From Nocardia salmonicida NBRC 13393 (GTDB taxonomy: Bacteria; Actinomycetota; Actinomycetes; Mycobacteriales; Mycobacteriaceae): 64,000 bases of DNA. The translations under genes and the position numbers were made by a program. The stretch lies in the NCBI RefSeq assembly GCF_001613085.1, contig NZ_BDBR01000027.1, positions 84,588 to 148,587 of the forward strand. Direction: 5' to 3'. Each line of letters opens with the position of its first letter. The stretch's first letter is position 1. The notes beneath the pieces were generated by a model, which did no database searches, was not told the origin of the DNA, and saw nothing but the letters and a program-made list of their open reading frames with translations. Shown here piece after piece: positions 45,015 through 53,881 of the stretch.

Positions 45015-45875
45015 CTATGCGCCGTAGCGGTAGAACCCCTCCCCCGTGGCGGCACCGAGCTTGCCCTTGTCGATGTAGTTCTCCTTCAGCCAAGCCGCGA
45101 GCTTCTTGTGGTCGTCGTCGCCGTTGATCAGGATGTTGTACGGGGTGGTCAGGCCGACGATGTCGAGGATCTGGAACGGACCCATGGGGGCGCCGGTGGC
45201 GATGCGCCAGGTCTCGTCGACCGCGGCGGGTTCGGCGTATCCGCCCGCGGCGAGCTCGATCCCGGAGTTCAGGAACGGCACGAGCAGCGAGTTGAGGACA
45301 TAACCCGCCTTCTCCTTGTGCAATTCGATCGGCACCATGCCGATTGCCTTCGCGAACTCGGCCACCGCGGCGAACACCGCTGGGTCGGTCTGCTCGGTGC
45401 CCATCACCTCGGCGGTGTTGAACTTCCAGACATGGTTGGCGAAGTGCAACGCCAGGAAACGATCGGGGCGCCCGGTGTAGGCGACGATGTCGCTGGGCAG
45501 CAGCGTCGAGGAGTTCGTCGCGAACACGGTGCGTTCGGGCGCGAGCGCGCCGAGCTTGCCGTAGAGCTCGCGCTTGATCTCGAGTACCTCCGGCACCGCC
45601 TCGATGATCAGGTCCGCCTCGGCCGCCGCGGCGGCCAGGTCGGTGGTGAGGGTGATGCCCGCGGCGGTCGCTGTGGTGTTGCTCGCATCCGCGCCTGCCA
45701 CGTCCTGCTGATACACCGCGGCGAGACCGTCGAATCGGGTACGTGCGGCGGTGAGCGCCGCGTCGTCGATGTCGTAGGCGGTGACGTCGAACCCGTGGAA
45801 GGCGGTCTGGAAAGCGATCTGGGATCCGAGGACCCCCGTCCCGAGGACGGTCACCTTGCGAAATTCTATGGTCAT
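45015..45875 (-). CDS. 3-hydroxyacyl-CoA dehydrogenase (3-hydroxybutyryl-CoA dehydrogenase-like)
   Basis: 286 aa, one Rossmann domain plus a C-terminal helical domain. The NAD-binding loop is VLGTGVLGSQIA with Asp35 (AYDID) selecting NAD. It has EAVPEVLEIKRELY, the catalytic histidine in LHFANHVWKFNTAEV, and NSLLVPFLNSG. The LHFANHVW variant replaces the usual HFFNPV, so acyl-chain specificity may differ from classical FadB. Stand-alone gene between two transporters. Confidence 0.92.
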   Translation of the reverse strand: MTIEFRKVTVLGTGVLGSQIAFQTAFHGFDVTAYDIDDAALTAARTRFDGLAAVYQQDVAGADASNTTATAAGITLTTDLAAAAAEADLIIEAVPEVLEIKRELYGKLGALAPERTVFATNSSTLLPSDIVAYTGRPDRFLALHFANHVWKFNTAEVMGTEQTDPAVFAAVAEFAKAIGMVPIELHKEKAGYVLNSLLVPFLNSGIELAAGGYAEPAAVDETWRIATGAPMGPFQILDIVGLTTPYNILINGDDDHKKLAAWLKENYIDKGKLGAATGEGFYRYGA

Positions 45876-46050
45876 GCGTCAGCCTCCCAGTCTGGACGCG
45901 AGCACCCGCACCGCTGCGCGTCTCTGTTTCCGGTTGTCTCTACCGCCGTCCATCATGGCCCGCGAAGCTGAGCCAGCGGTGTGAGCGACGCACACGTTCC
46001 GGACATCTCGGGCGGACTCCGGTAACAGTTCGGCTAACCGACGCGGTGGA

Positions 46051-47031
46051 TCAGCCCGCGGTGACGAGACCCTCGGCGACCATCCAGTCACGGGCGACGT
46101 CGGCGGGCTCGCGGCCGTCGATGTCGACCTGACGGTTGAGTTCGGTGATCACCTCGTTGGTGAGTCGCGCGGAGATCGGGGCCATGACCGTGACTACCTC
46201 GGGGTGCGCGTCGGCGAAGTCGCGGTGCATGACCAGCGAGGCGTTGTACTTCGGGAAGAAGGCCTTGTCGTCTTCGAGCAGCACCAGTTCCAGGGCGGGA
46301 ATGCGGCCGTCGGTGGCGGCGACCGAGCCGAATCGGCACTGTTTCGCGTCGGCGGTGGCCTGGTAGACCAGCGCGTCCTGGACGATCTGGCGTTGGGCCT
46401 TGCCGAGGTCGATCCCGTAGGCGCCTGCCAGACCGGGATAGCCGTCCGGGCGGACGTTGAACTCGGTGCCGACGCAGGTGGTCGCGGCGCCGGGATCTTT
46501 CGCGACGAGGTTCGCGTAGTCCGACAGCGTGCGAACCCCGGTCTCCTCGGCGTAGCCCTTGCTGGTGACGAGGGCATAGGTGTTGTTCATCGGCGCCATC
46601 GCCGCCCAGACCATGTCGTGTTCGGCGAGATCGGCGTCGCGGACCGCCTCGAACTGGGCCGCCTCGGTCGGGATGGGCTTCTCCTTGCCGAGATAGTTGA
46701 TCCAGCCGGTGCCGGTGTAGTCGTAGGCGATGTCGATCTGACCGTTCAGTTGCGCGTCGCGCAGGCTGTTGGAGCCTTGGATATTGGTCAGGTCGCGCAC
46801 GTTCGCGCCCGCGGCCGTCAGCGCGAATTCGATCATGTAACCCAGGATGTTGGCCTCGGTGAAGTCCTTGGAGCCCACCGTGACGGCGACACCGTCGAGT
46901 TCGGGTACCGGCGTGATGCCGGCCGGTCCCACAGACAGCGGCACCGAGCCACCCGACTGCAGTCCGCAACTCGCGAGCACCAGCACGCCGAGAACCGGGG
47001 CGAGCACGCGCAACCATCCGGCGACCCTCAC
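46051..47031 (-). CDS. Glycine betaine/choline-type ABC transporter substrate-binding lipoprotein
   Basis: 326 aa from a GTG inside the stop of the permease gene (GTGA overlap). The lipoprotein signal ends LASC (Cys22). It is OpuAC-like: VAVTVGSKDFTEANILGYMIEFAL, then IQGSNSLRDAQLNGQIDIAYDYTGTGWINYLG, a signature of the ProX/OpuCC group. It probably captures glycine betaine, choline or a related quaternary amine. Third gene of the transporter operon. Ligand not certain. Confidence 0.92.
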   Translation of the reverse strand: MRVAGWLRVLAPVLGVLVLASCGLQSGGSVPLSVGPAGITPVPELDGVAVTVGSKDFTEANILGYMIEFALTAAGANVRDLTNIQGSNSLRDAQLNGQIDIAYDYTGTGWINYLGKEKPIPTEAAQFEAVRDADLAEHDMVWAAMAPMNNTYALVTSKGYAEETGVRTLSDYANLVAKDPGAATTCVGTEFNVRPDGYPGLAGAYGIDLGKAQRQIVQDALVYQATADAKQCRFGSVAATDGRIPALELVLLEDDKAFFPKYNASLVMHRDFADAHPEVVTVMAPISARLTNEVITELNRQVDIDGREPADVARDWMVAEGLVTAG

Positions 47032-47834
47032 CGCAACCCCCTCGGCCCGAGGAACTGTTCGGCCAACGCACCGAGCCAGTCGACGAACAGCGCCAGCGCG
47101 ACAGCGAGTACGGCGCCGAGCGTCAATGTCACGGTGTCGCGCAGTTTGTAGCCGGTGTCGATGAGGATGCCGAGCCCGCCTGCGCTCACCATGAACGACA
47201 GGGTGGCGGTACCGACGGCCAGCACCAACGATGTTCTCAGGCCCGCGAGGATGTAGGGCACCGCGAGCGGGAATTCGATGCGGCGCAACACCAGTGCGGC
47301 CGACATGCCCTGTCCCCTGCCCGCGTCGATCAGCGCGGGATCGACCTGCTGGTAGCCCAGGATCGTATTGCGCAGGACCGGCAGCAGCGAACAGAACGCG
47401 ATCGGCGCGACACCGATCCAGAACCCGGTGGTGCGGGTGACCAGGTAGCACAGCACGATCAGCCCGATCGCCGGCGCGGAGGCTCCGATATTGGCGATGC
47501 CGACGAAGAACGGGGCGAGACGGCGGAATCGGTGCCTGGTGAGCACTGTCCCCAGCGGCACGGCCACCGCTACCACGATGAGCACCACCGCCGCCGTGAT
47601 CAGCACGTGCTGCCAGGTCACCTGGGCGACATTGCTCACGCTGATACTGGCCTGCTGGGTGACGGTGAGATCGCGCCGGAACGCCCAGACGAGCACCCCG
47701 ACGGTGAGGATCAGCACGATCACCGGCTGAGCGAGCAGGCGGAGGTATTCGGCGCGCCGCTGGGTGGCGGGAGCAGCGGTCGCGGCGGGGACGTCGACGA
47801 TCGAACGCGCGGGAGCCGAAACAGTATTCGTCAC
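47028..47834 (-). CDS. Quaternary-amine ABC transporter permease (second permease)
   Basis: 268 aa with six helices. It contains the permease EAA-like loop IDAGRGQGMSAALVLRRIEFPLAVPYILAGLR and NIGASAPAIGLIVLCYLV, typical of OpuCB/OpuCD. Paired with the other permease downstream of the ATPase. Overlaps the substrate-binding gene by four bases. Confidence 0.92.
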   Translation of the reverse strand: MTNTVSAPARSIVDVPAATAAPATQRRAEYLRLLAQPVIVLILTVGVLVWAFRRDLTVTQQASISVSNVAQVTWQHVLITAAVVLIVVAVAVPLGTVLTRHRFRRLAPFFVGIANIGASAPAIGLIVLCYLVTRTTGFWIGVAPIAFCSLLPVLRNTILGYQQVDPALIDAGRGQGMSAALVLRRIEFPLAVPYILAGLRTSLVLAVGTATLSFMVSAGGLGILIDTGYKLRDTVTLTLGAVLAVALALFVDWLGALAEQFLGPRGLR

Positions 47835-47946
47835 TGTGGAGCCCTCCGCGCCTGGTGATGGCCCGGGACCGATTCAGGATCTCGAGCGGCTTCACCCCGG
47901 AACACCGGGGGTTCGGGGGTGGTCGCGCCGCAAGGCGGCTCGGTCA

Positions 47947-49116
47947 TCATGCCGGCGCCGATTCGGTCGCGGCGAGGTGGTTGATGAGGGTGTCGACGGT
48001 GACTGTTCCGGCGTAGATGCCGGTGTTGTCGACGACAACGGCGGAGGCGGTGCGTTCGGTGAGCAGCCCGGCGAGCGCGTCTTGGAGGGTCGCGTCCGCG
48101 GGCAGGGTGGCGCCGACCGCGGTCCCGACGTCGCGCAGCGAATCCGCGTGGGCGAGTTCGGCTGTCGTCACCCGCCGGAGTGGGCGCCGCTGCTGGTCGA
48201 GAACAAGGCCCCAGGTGCGGCTCGCGTCGCGCAGTGCGGTGGTGAGTGCCGCGACGCTGGTGTCCTCGGTGGCGGTGACGCCCTGGTCGAGGTCCATCTC
48301 GGCGAGCACGGTGAGACCGAGTCGGTCGATGGTGGCGGTGGCGCCGACGAAACCGGCGACCGTCTCGTCGACGGGGGCCGCCAGGATCGCGGCAGGGGTG
48401 TCGTACTGCAGGATGCGGGAGCGGTCGCCGAGAACAGCGATACGGTCGCCCAGCTTCACCGCCTCGCCGAAGTCGTGGGTGACGAAGACGATGGTCTTGC
48501 CGAGTTCGCTTTGCAGACGGAGCAATTCGTCCTGCAACAGCGCGCGGGTGATCGGGTCGACCGCGCCGAAGGGTTCGTCCATCAGCAGGACCGGCGGGTC
48601 GGCGGCCAGAGCCCTCGCGACGCCGACGCGCTGCTGCTGTCCGCCGGAGAGCTGGCGGGGGTAGCGGTTGCGGTAGGTGTCGGGGTCGAGGCCGACAAGG
48701 GTGAGCATCTCGTCGGTGCGTTCGGCGACGCGGCGGCGGTCCCAGCCCAGCAGGCCCGGCACCGTGGCGATGTTCTTGGCGACGGTCATGTGCGGAAACA
48801 GTCCGGCCTGCTGGATGGAATAGCCGATGCCGCGGCGCAATTCGTCGGCGTCGATCGCGCCCGCGTCGCGGCCACCGATGGTGACGGTGCCCGAGGTGGG
48901 TTCGATCAGGCGGTTGATCATCCGCATGGTGGTGGTCTTGCCGCAACCCGACGGGCCGACCAACACCACGATCTCTCCGGCCGGGATGGTCATGGAGACC
49001 TCGTCGACCGCTGGTTCGCGCTGTTCGGGATAGCGTTTGGTGACCCGGTCGAGCACGATCTCGACCCCGGAGACCCCGGAATCCGCGGCCGCCTCGGTGG
49101 TTTCGATGTCAGTCAC
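47947..49116 (-). CDS. Quaternary-amine ABC transporter ATP-binding protein with CBS domains
   Basis: 389 aa with a GTG start that lies within the end of the preceding permease gene (8-base overlap). It has Walker A GPSGCGKTT, signature LSGGQQQRVGVARAL, Walker B VLLMDEPFGAVDP and THDFGEA. Residues beyond about 270 form two CBS-like motifs (VTATEDTSVAALTTALRDAS and TLQDALAGLLTERTASAVVVDN). In OpuA such domains sense ionic strength, so activity is probably osmotically gated. Confidence 0.94.
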   Translation of the reverse strand: MTDIETTEAAADSGVSGVEIVLDRVTKRYPEQREPAVDEVSMTIPAGEIVVLVGPSGCGKTTTMRMINRLIEPTSGTVTIGGRDAGAIDADELRRGIGYSIQQAGLFPHMTVAKNIATVPGLLGWDRRRVAERTDEMLTLVGLDPDTYRNRYPRQLSGGQQQRVGVARALAADPPVLLMDEPFGAVDPITRALLQDELLRLQSELGKTIVFVTHDFGEAVKLGDRIAVLGDRSRILQYDTPAAILAAPVDETVAGFVGATATIDRLGLTVLAEMDLDQGVTATEDTSVAALTTALRDASRTWGLVLDQQRRPLRRVTTAELAHADSLRDVGTAVGATLPADATLQDALAGLLTERTASAVVVDNTGIYAGTVTVDTLINHLAATESAPA

Positions 49117-49750
49117 GAATTCCCCTCGGAATAGTGAGCCGTCCGAGCAGAACCAGGACGCCGTCGAGTGCGAGTGCGAGCACGACGATGAGGACGGTGC
49201 CGGTGAGCGCCTGCGGCACCGCGTTCGGGCTGCCCAGGCGGGAGAGTCCCGAGAAGATCACGTTGCCGAGGCCGGGGCCTTTGGCATAGGCCGCCAGGGC
49301 CAGGATGCCCATGATCATCTGGGTACTGACCCGCATGCCGGTGAGAATGGACGGCCAGGCAAGGGGCAGTTCGATCTTGGTCAGCAGGCGCAACCGGTTC
49401 ATCCCGACACCTCGCGCGGCATCGGTCACCGCCGGATCCACCGACGACAACCCGAGCACCGTATTGCGCAGGATCGGCAACAGCGCGTAGAGCACCAGGG
49501 CCACGATCGTCGGCCCCACACCGAGCCCGAGGAACGGAATCAGCAACCCGAGCAACGCGAACGAGGGAACCGTCAGAATGGCCCCCGCCATCGCGGTCGC
49601 GGCAGCGGACCCGAGCGGACTTTGGTACACGAGTATCCCCAACGCCACTGCGATCACCGTCGCCAGCACCAGCGACTGCACCACGGCCGACACATGGAGA
49701 TAAGAATCGACCAGCAACTGCTCCCGCCGGTTCACCACGAACGACCACAA
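49109..49750 (-). CDS. Quaternary-amine ABC transporter permease (first permease)
   Basis: About 213 aa if started at the TTG before WSFVVNRREQLLVDSY, the point where family similarity begins; the frame is open upstream to a GTG at 49849 but that part looks non-coding. It has five or six helices and the loop VDPAVTDAARGVGMNRLRLLTKIELPLAWP. First gene of the four-gene operon permease-ATPase-permease-binding protein. The true start is uncertain. Confidence 0.85.
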   Translation of the reverse strand: MWSFVVNRREQLLVDSYLHVSAVVQSLVLATVIAVALGILVYQSPLGSAAATAMAGAILTVPSFALLGLLIPFLGLGVGPTIVALVLYALLPILRNTVLGLSSVDPAVTDAARGVGMNRLRLLTKIELPLAWPSILTGMRVSTQMIMGILALAAYAKGPGLGNVIFSGLSRLGSPNAVPQALTGTVLIVVLALALDGVLVLLGRLTIPRGIRD

Positions 49751-50018
49751 CGCGTCCAGGGTCCACCTCCCCGTCGTTCGGCGGCCGCCTACGGCCCTGC
49801 TCCCCGGATTTCCCACCCGAATCAGGGTGAAACATCGACGTTCCCGCACGCCACCGCGTCACGATGCGACGAATCAGCCTGCGCGAAAACATCTTTCACC
49901 AGCGCGATCATCCTACGCGTCACCAACGACCCCTGCGGGAATTTCGAACTCCCACCTGCTCGAGCCGCTGCCACCGTGCCGACTCCTCGGCATCGATCGG
50001 CGTGTGCGGCCCGAGTGC

Positions 50019-51308
50019 TCAGCTGTCTGCCGCCGCCAGTTCGGCTTTCACCACCGCGAACGCCGTTGCCGCGCTGTAGCCGCGGCGGGCGAGCATGTCG
50101 ACCAGGCGCCGGGTGGCCTTGGTGCGGTCGAGATCGGCGGGCATGGCGCGGAGTTTGCGACGGACCAGGTCGATAGCGGCTTGTTCGTCGCCGGGCGTCG
50201 GTCGGCGTGAGGTGTAGCCGACAGCCGCGTCCGGCTCCGCTGTATCGCTGGAGGTTTCGCCGGCGATCTCCGCTCGGTCCGTGCCCCCGGAATCGTGCTC
50301 CGAAGTCTTCGCGCGGGCCGCCCTGACCTCGGCGGACGTGCGATCGAAGCCCGCCTCGTCCAGTTCGGCGGTGACGACGGCGAAGGCGGTGGACTGGTCG
50401 TAGCCGCGGCGAGCGAGCATGCCGACCAGGCGGCGCACCGCCTTGTCGCGGTCCAGATCCGCGGGCAGGGTGCGGAGCTTGCGACGGACCAGATCGGCGG
50501 CGCGGGCGTGTTCGGCGTCATCGGTGACCATGGACAGCGCCTGTTCGGCATCGCCGGGGGCGACGCCCTTCTCGCGCAGCTCACGCTGGAGGGCCTTTCT
50601 ACCCCGGCCGGAGTAGGTGTGGCGTTCGTGCACCCACTGTTCGGCGAAGGAGGCGTCGTCGATCAGACCCACTTCGGCGAACCGTTCGAGGGCGGCCGCT
50701 GTCACCTCGGGGCGGAACCCCTTCTCGCCGAGGCGTTTCTCCAGCTCGGCGCGGCTGCGAGCACGCACCGAGAGCAATCGCAGGCACACGTCTTTGGCCT
50801 GTTCCAGAGTCGAGTCGGGACGGTCGCCCGGGGCGAGCCGGCGTGTGCCGGCCCGCCTGTCGGGCTCTCCCGGCTGGGATCCGGCCGCCACCGGATCCGC
50901 CTGCCGTCCGTCGTCACCACCGACGACGGTCGACAGGGAGACTTCGTCGCGCCGCGCGGACCTACGTTCGCGTCGGGCGCCGCGGGGCCGTCGCCGACCC
51001 TCACTCCCCCACTCTTCATGATCATCACCAACCCGCGCAGCGAAATGCGGTGGTTTGTCACCATCGATGAATCCGGTCGGGTGCGCGCGCTGCGGATCGC
51101 CCGCACCCGACCGAATCCTCTTCGCATCCGAATCGGATCGCTTGTCGCGAGCCGACCGGACGAGTTCATCGGCCGCACCCCCACCGCGGCCCACCACGGG
51201 CATCACCGGCTCCGGCTCGACCTCGATTCCGAGACGAGCCAGCTGCCTGCGCATCTGTTCGACCGGGTCGGCCGAATCGTGGTGGCCGCCGGGGCTCGGC
51301 GTGGTCAT
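50019..51308 (-). CDS. recX: Regulatory protein RecX, enlarged with a duplicated C-terminal repeat
   Basis: 429 aa against about 170-200 for typical RecX. Residues 1-165 are a charged, probably disordered extension. Residues 170-320 are the RecX core (DVCLRLLSVRARSRAELEKRL; VGLIDDASFAEQWVHERH). The last repeat is present twice: at 271-316 and again at 378-424, both reading LVRRKLR--PADLDR-KA-RRLV-MLARRGY, separated by a 60-residue Ser/Asp/Glu/Thr linker. RecX caps RecA filaments and inhibits recombinase activity. It ends the recA-recX unit, 4 bp after recA. Confidence 0.93.
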   Translation of the reverse strand: MTTPSPGGHHDSADPVEQMRRQLARLGIEVEPEPVMPVVGRGGGAADELVRSARDKRSDSDAKRIRSGAGDPQRAHPTGFIDGDKPPHFAARVGDDHEEWGSEGRRRPRGARRERRSARRDEVSLSTVVGGDDGRQADPVAAGSQPGEPDRRAGTRRLAPGDRPDSTLEQAKDVCLRLLSVRARSRAELEKRLGEKGFRPEVTAAALERFAEVGLIDDASFAEQWVHERHTYSGRGRKALQRELREKGVAPGDAEQALSMVTDDAEHARAADLVRRKLRTLPADLDRDKAVRRLVGMLARRGYDQSTAFAVVTAELDEAGFDRTSAEVRAARAKTSEHDSGGTDRAEIAGETSSDTAEPDAAVGYTSRRPTPGDEQAAIDLVRRKLRAMPADLDRTKATRRLVDMLARRGYSAATAFAVVKAELAAADS

Positions 51309-51312
51309 CGGC

Positions 51313-52350
51313 TCAGAAGTCGGCGGGCGCGTCGGCCTCGGCGGTCAGTACGGCGCCGATGCCCAGCTTTTCCTTGATCTTCTTCTCGATCTCGTTGCAC
51401 ACGTCCTTGTTCTCCAGCAGGAACTTGCGGGCGTTCTCCTTGCCCTGGCCCAGCTGGTCGCCCTCGTAGGTGTACCAGGAGCCGGACTTGCGGACGAAGC
51501 CGTGCTCGACGCCCATGTCGATGAGCGAGCCCTCCTTGGAGATGCCGTGGCCGTAGAGGATGTCGAACTCGGCCTGCTTGAACGGCGGCGCGACCTTGTT
51601 CTTGACGACCTTCACGCGGGTGCGGTTACCGACCGCGTCGGTGCCGTCCTTGAGGGTCTCGATGCGGCGCACGTCCAGGCGCACGGAGGCGTAGAACTTC
51701 AGCGCCTTACCACCGGTGGTGGTCTCGGGCGAGCCGAACATGACACCGATCTTCTCGCGCAGCTGGTTGATGAAGATGGCGGTGGTGCCGGAGTTGCTGA
51801 GCGCACCGGTCATCTTGCGCAGCGCCTGGCTCATGAGGCGGGCCTGCAGGCCGACGTGGCTGTCGCCCATCTCGCCTTCGATTTCCGCGCGCGGCACCAG
51901 GGCGGCGACGGAGTCGATGACGAGGATGTCGATGGCGCCGGAGCGCACCAGCATGTCGGCGATCTCCAGGGCCTGCTCACCGGTATCGGGCTGGGAGACC
52001 AGCAGCGCGTCGGTGTCGACGCCCAGCTTGCGGGCGTAATCGGGGTCGAGAGCGTGCTCGGCGTCGATGAAGGCGGCGACACCGCCCGCGGCCTGGGCGT
52101 TGGCGACGGCGTGCAGCGCGACGGTGGTCTTACCCGAGGATTCCGGGCCGTAGATCTCCACGACGCGTCCGCGCGGCAACCCGCCGATACCGAGCGCGAC
52201 ATCGAGCGCGATGGAGCCGGTGGGGATGACAGCGATCGGCTGACGCGTCTCCTCACCGAGACGCATGACCGCGCCCTTGCCGAAGCTCTTCTCCACCTGC
52301 GCCAGTGCCAGTTCCAGCGCTTTGTCGCGATCGTAGGCCTGCGGTGCCAT
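51313..52350 (-). CDS. recA: Recombinase RecA
   Basis: 345 aa from MAPQAYDRDK with GAAGGGG upstream; no intein, unlike M. tuberculosis. It has Walker A GPESSGKTT, LVIDSVAALVPRAEIEGE, loop L1 and L2 regions (EMGDSHVGLQARLMSQALRK; INQLREKIGVMFGSPETTTGG) and the C-terminal domain. It drives strand exchange and stimulates LexA cleavage. Two control elements, an SOS box and a RecA-NDp (PafBC-type) promoter, stand upstream. Confidence 0.99.
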   Translation of the reverse strand: MAPQAYDRDKALELALAQVEKSFGKGAVMRLGEETRQPIAVIPTGSIALDVALGIGGLPRGRVVEIYGPESSGKTTVALHAVANAQAAGGVAAFIDAEHALDPDYARKLGVDTDALLVSQPDTGEQALEIADMLVRSGAIDILVIDSVAALVPRAEIEGEMGDSHVGLQARLMSQALRKMTGALSNSGTTAIFINQLREKIGVMFGSPETTTGGKALKFYASVRLDVRRIETLKDGTDAVGNRTRVKVVKNKVAPPFKQAEFDILYGHGISKEGSLIDMGVEHGFVRKSGSWYTYEGDQLGQGKENARKFLLENKDVCNEIEKKIKEKLGIGAVLTAEADAPADF

Positions 52351-52395
52351 GATGTGTGCCCCTTCTCGAGGTGAGTGTCTCTCTGGTTGGCGCCC

Positions 52396-52418
52396 ACAGT
52401 AGAGGCCGGCACCGACAA
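52396..52418 (-). promoter_or_regulatory. RecA-NDp (PafBC-dependent type) promoter of recA
   Basis: On the minus strand TTGTCGGTG-N8-TACTGT, an exact match to the mycobacterial RecA-NDp consensus TTGTCRGTG-N8-TAnnnT. The -10 element lies about 45 bp before the start codon. This promoter gives LexA-independent DNA-damage induction. Confidence 0.85.
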
Positions 52419-52437
52419 GTTCTGGCGCCCAGGTTAG

Positions 52438-52453
52438 TCGAACACCCATTCGA
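52438..52453. promoter_or_regulatory. SOS box upstream of recA
   Basis: TCGAAC-ACCC-ATTCGA on the plus strand, eleven of twelve positions of the actinobacterial LexA site, ending about 100 bp before the recA start and 20 bp upstream of the RecA-NDp element. Confidence 0.85.
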
Positions 52454-52522
52454 GTCAAGCGACGCGCCCACCAACACGCGAAGCAGCCGCTCCGACCAGC
52501 AATCCGGGAGCGAAACCAGCCG

Positions 52523-52972
52523 TCAGCGCTGTGGCAGCACCGAGTCGTCGCCCTCGGCGCGTGGCCCGAAGATCCGCCGCTGCGACTGGTCGATGCGCAC
52601 GTCGTCGATGCTGGCCTCGCGCCGAGCCATCCGCCCGTCCGCCGCGAACTCCCACTGCTCGTTGCCGTAGCTGCGCCACCACTGCCCCGACTCGTCGTGC
52701 CATTCGTACTGGAAGCGCACGGCGATGCGGTTGTCGTGGAAGGCCCACAGATCCTTGCGCAGCGCGTAGCCGTTCTCGGCCGACCATTTGCGGGTCAGGA
52801 ACTCCACGATCGCGGCACGGCCGGTGAAGAATTCGTCGCGGTTGCGCCATACCGAATCCTCGGTGTACGCGGCGGCGACCCGTTCGGGATCTCGGGTATT
52901 CCAGGCGTTTTCGGCGGCGAGCACCTTCGCGCGGGCGGAATCGAGGTCGAAGGGCGGCAGGGGTGGTCGCAT
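52523..52972 (-). CDS. DUF1348 (NTF2-like/SnoaL fold) protein
   Basis: 149 aa from MRPPLPPFDL with AAGGA eight bases upstream. The signature VLAAENAWNTRDPERVAAAYTEDSVWRNRDEFF and WEFAADGRMARREASIDDV places it in DUF1348, a small cone-shaped NTF2-like family of unknown function. It lies 22 bp behind the PPOX-like gene on the same strand. Confidence 0.9.
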   Translation of the reverse strand: MRPPLPPFDLDSARAKVLAAENAWNTRDPERVAAAYTEDSVWRNRDEFFTGRAAIVEFLTRKWSAENGYALRKDLWAFHDNRIAVRFQYEWHDESGQWWRSYGNEQWEFAADGRMARREASIDDVRIDQSQRRIFGPRAEGDDSVLPQR

Positions 52973-52994
52973 GGGAGAGTCCTTTTCGGTGTGA

Positions 52995-53876
52995 TCAAGG
53001 GTTGTTCGGGGACAGCTCGGGCGGTCCCCAGCGCACAGCGAGCGCACCGGGGCGTTCGATCACCTCGTCGACGGTGAAATCGACGGCGCACTGCGCACCG
53101 GCGGTGAATGCCGCCGCGTCCCAGACTAATTCGGCCCGGCCGGTGAGCTGGAGCAACGCACCGGCCGACCAGTCGGCGACGAGCAGCCCGCAACGCGGTT
53201 GCACCGCGAGGTTGCCCAAGGTCATGAACATCGAGTTGCCGCGGTAGTCCGGCCAGCGCAGCCGAGTCGGTGAAAGAACCTGCAGGAAACCGGGATTGCC
53301 GCCGCGGTGGGAGGCGTCGGCGTGCCCGGCACCGTCTGCGGTGGCGACGAAGAAGGTATCGGCGGCACCGATCATCTCGACCGCGGCGGTGGTCAGCGCC
53401 GTACCGCGCCGTACCGGGCCGGCCGTTCCGACCACGGAGGACTCCCGGATCTGCCTGCGCGAGATGTACTTCGGGCAGTTCGCGTAGACCTGTTCGGTGG
53501 TGATCCGTATCCCACCCGCGCGCACCGCCGACGTGCCGTTGACGCGCATCCGCCGCCGACGCTGCGGTTGCAGCGCGATCAACCCGACCTCGACCTCACT
53601 CGACAGCGCCACCGACAGCGGATCAGCGCCCTCGGGCAGCGTGTCGATGTCGATGGTCGCGTCGCCGACCGCGTGCACGAACCCGGCGGGACCGGTGAGT
53701 GGACTCGCCCACAGCCGCCCCGCCGGATCCGCGGCGCCCAGCACCACCATCGACTGTTCGGCCAGGAAGGACGCGGCAACCGCCGGGATCCCGGTACGGA
53801 TCGAGCGGCCGACCCTGGCAGCCGCCTCGGCCTGTCCCATACGGTGCTGCACGGCCAGCTCTCCGGGGTGAAACAT
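52995..53876 (-). CDS. Pyridoxamine 5'-phosphate oxidase-like FMN-binding protein
   Basis: 293 aa. It has a split-barrel flavin-binding fold: VLGAADPAGRLWASPLTGPAGFV, VNGTSAV, then CPKYISRR and FVATADGAGHADASHRGGNPGF, where the conserved CPKYI element is typical of this actinobacterial PPOX subfamily (about 290 aa, two barrel halves). Probably a flavin or F420 oxidoreductase of unknown substrate. It starts five bases after the VOC stop, so the two were one operon. Confidence 0.87.
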   Translation of the reverse strand: MFHPGELAVQHRMGQAEAAARVGRSIRTGIPAVAASFLAEQSMVVLGAADPAGRLWASPLTGPAGFVHAVGDATIDIDTLPEGADPLSVALSSEVEVGLIALQPQRRRRMRVNGTSAVRAGGIRITTEQVYANCPKYISRRQIRESSVVGTAGPVRRGTALTTAAVEMIGAADTFFVATADGAGHADASHRGGNPGFLQVLSPTRLRWPDYRGNSMFMTLGNLAVQPRCGLLVADWSAGALLQLTGRAELVWDAAAFTAGAQCAVDFTVDEVIERPGALAVRWGPPELSPNNP

Positions 53877-53881
53877 CCTCG

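Noticed and set aside
51313..52350. Intein in RecA, as in M. tuberculosis
   Set aside because: The sequence is a continuous 345-residue RecA without insertion.
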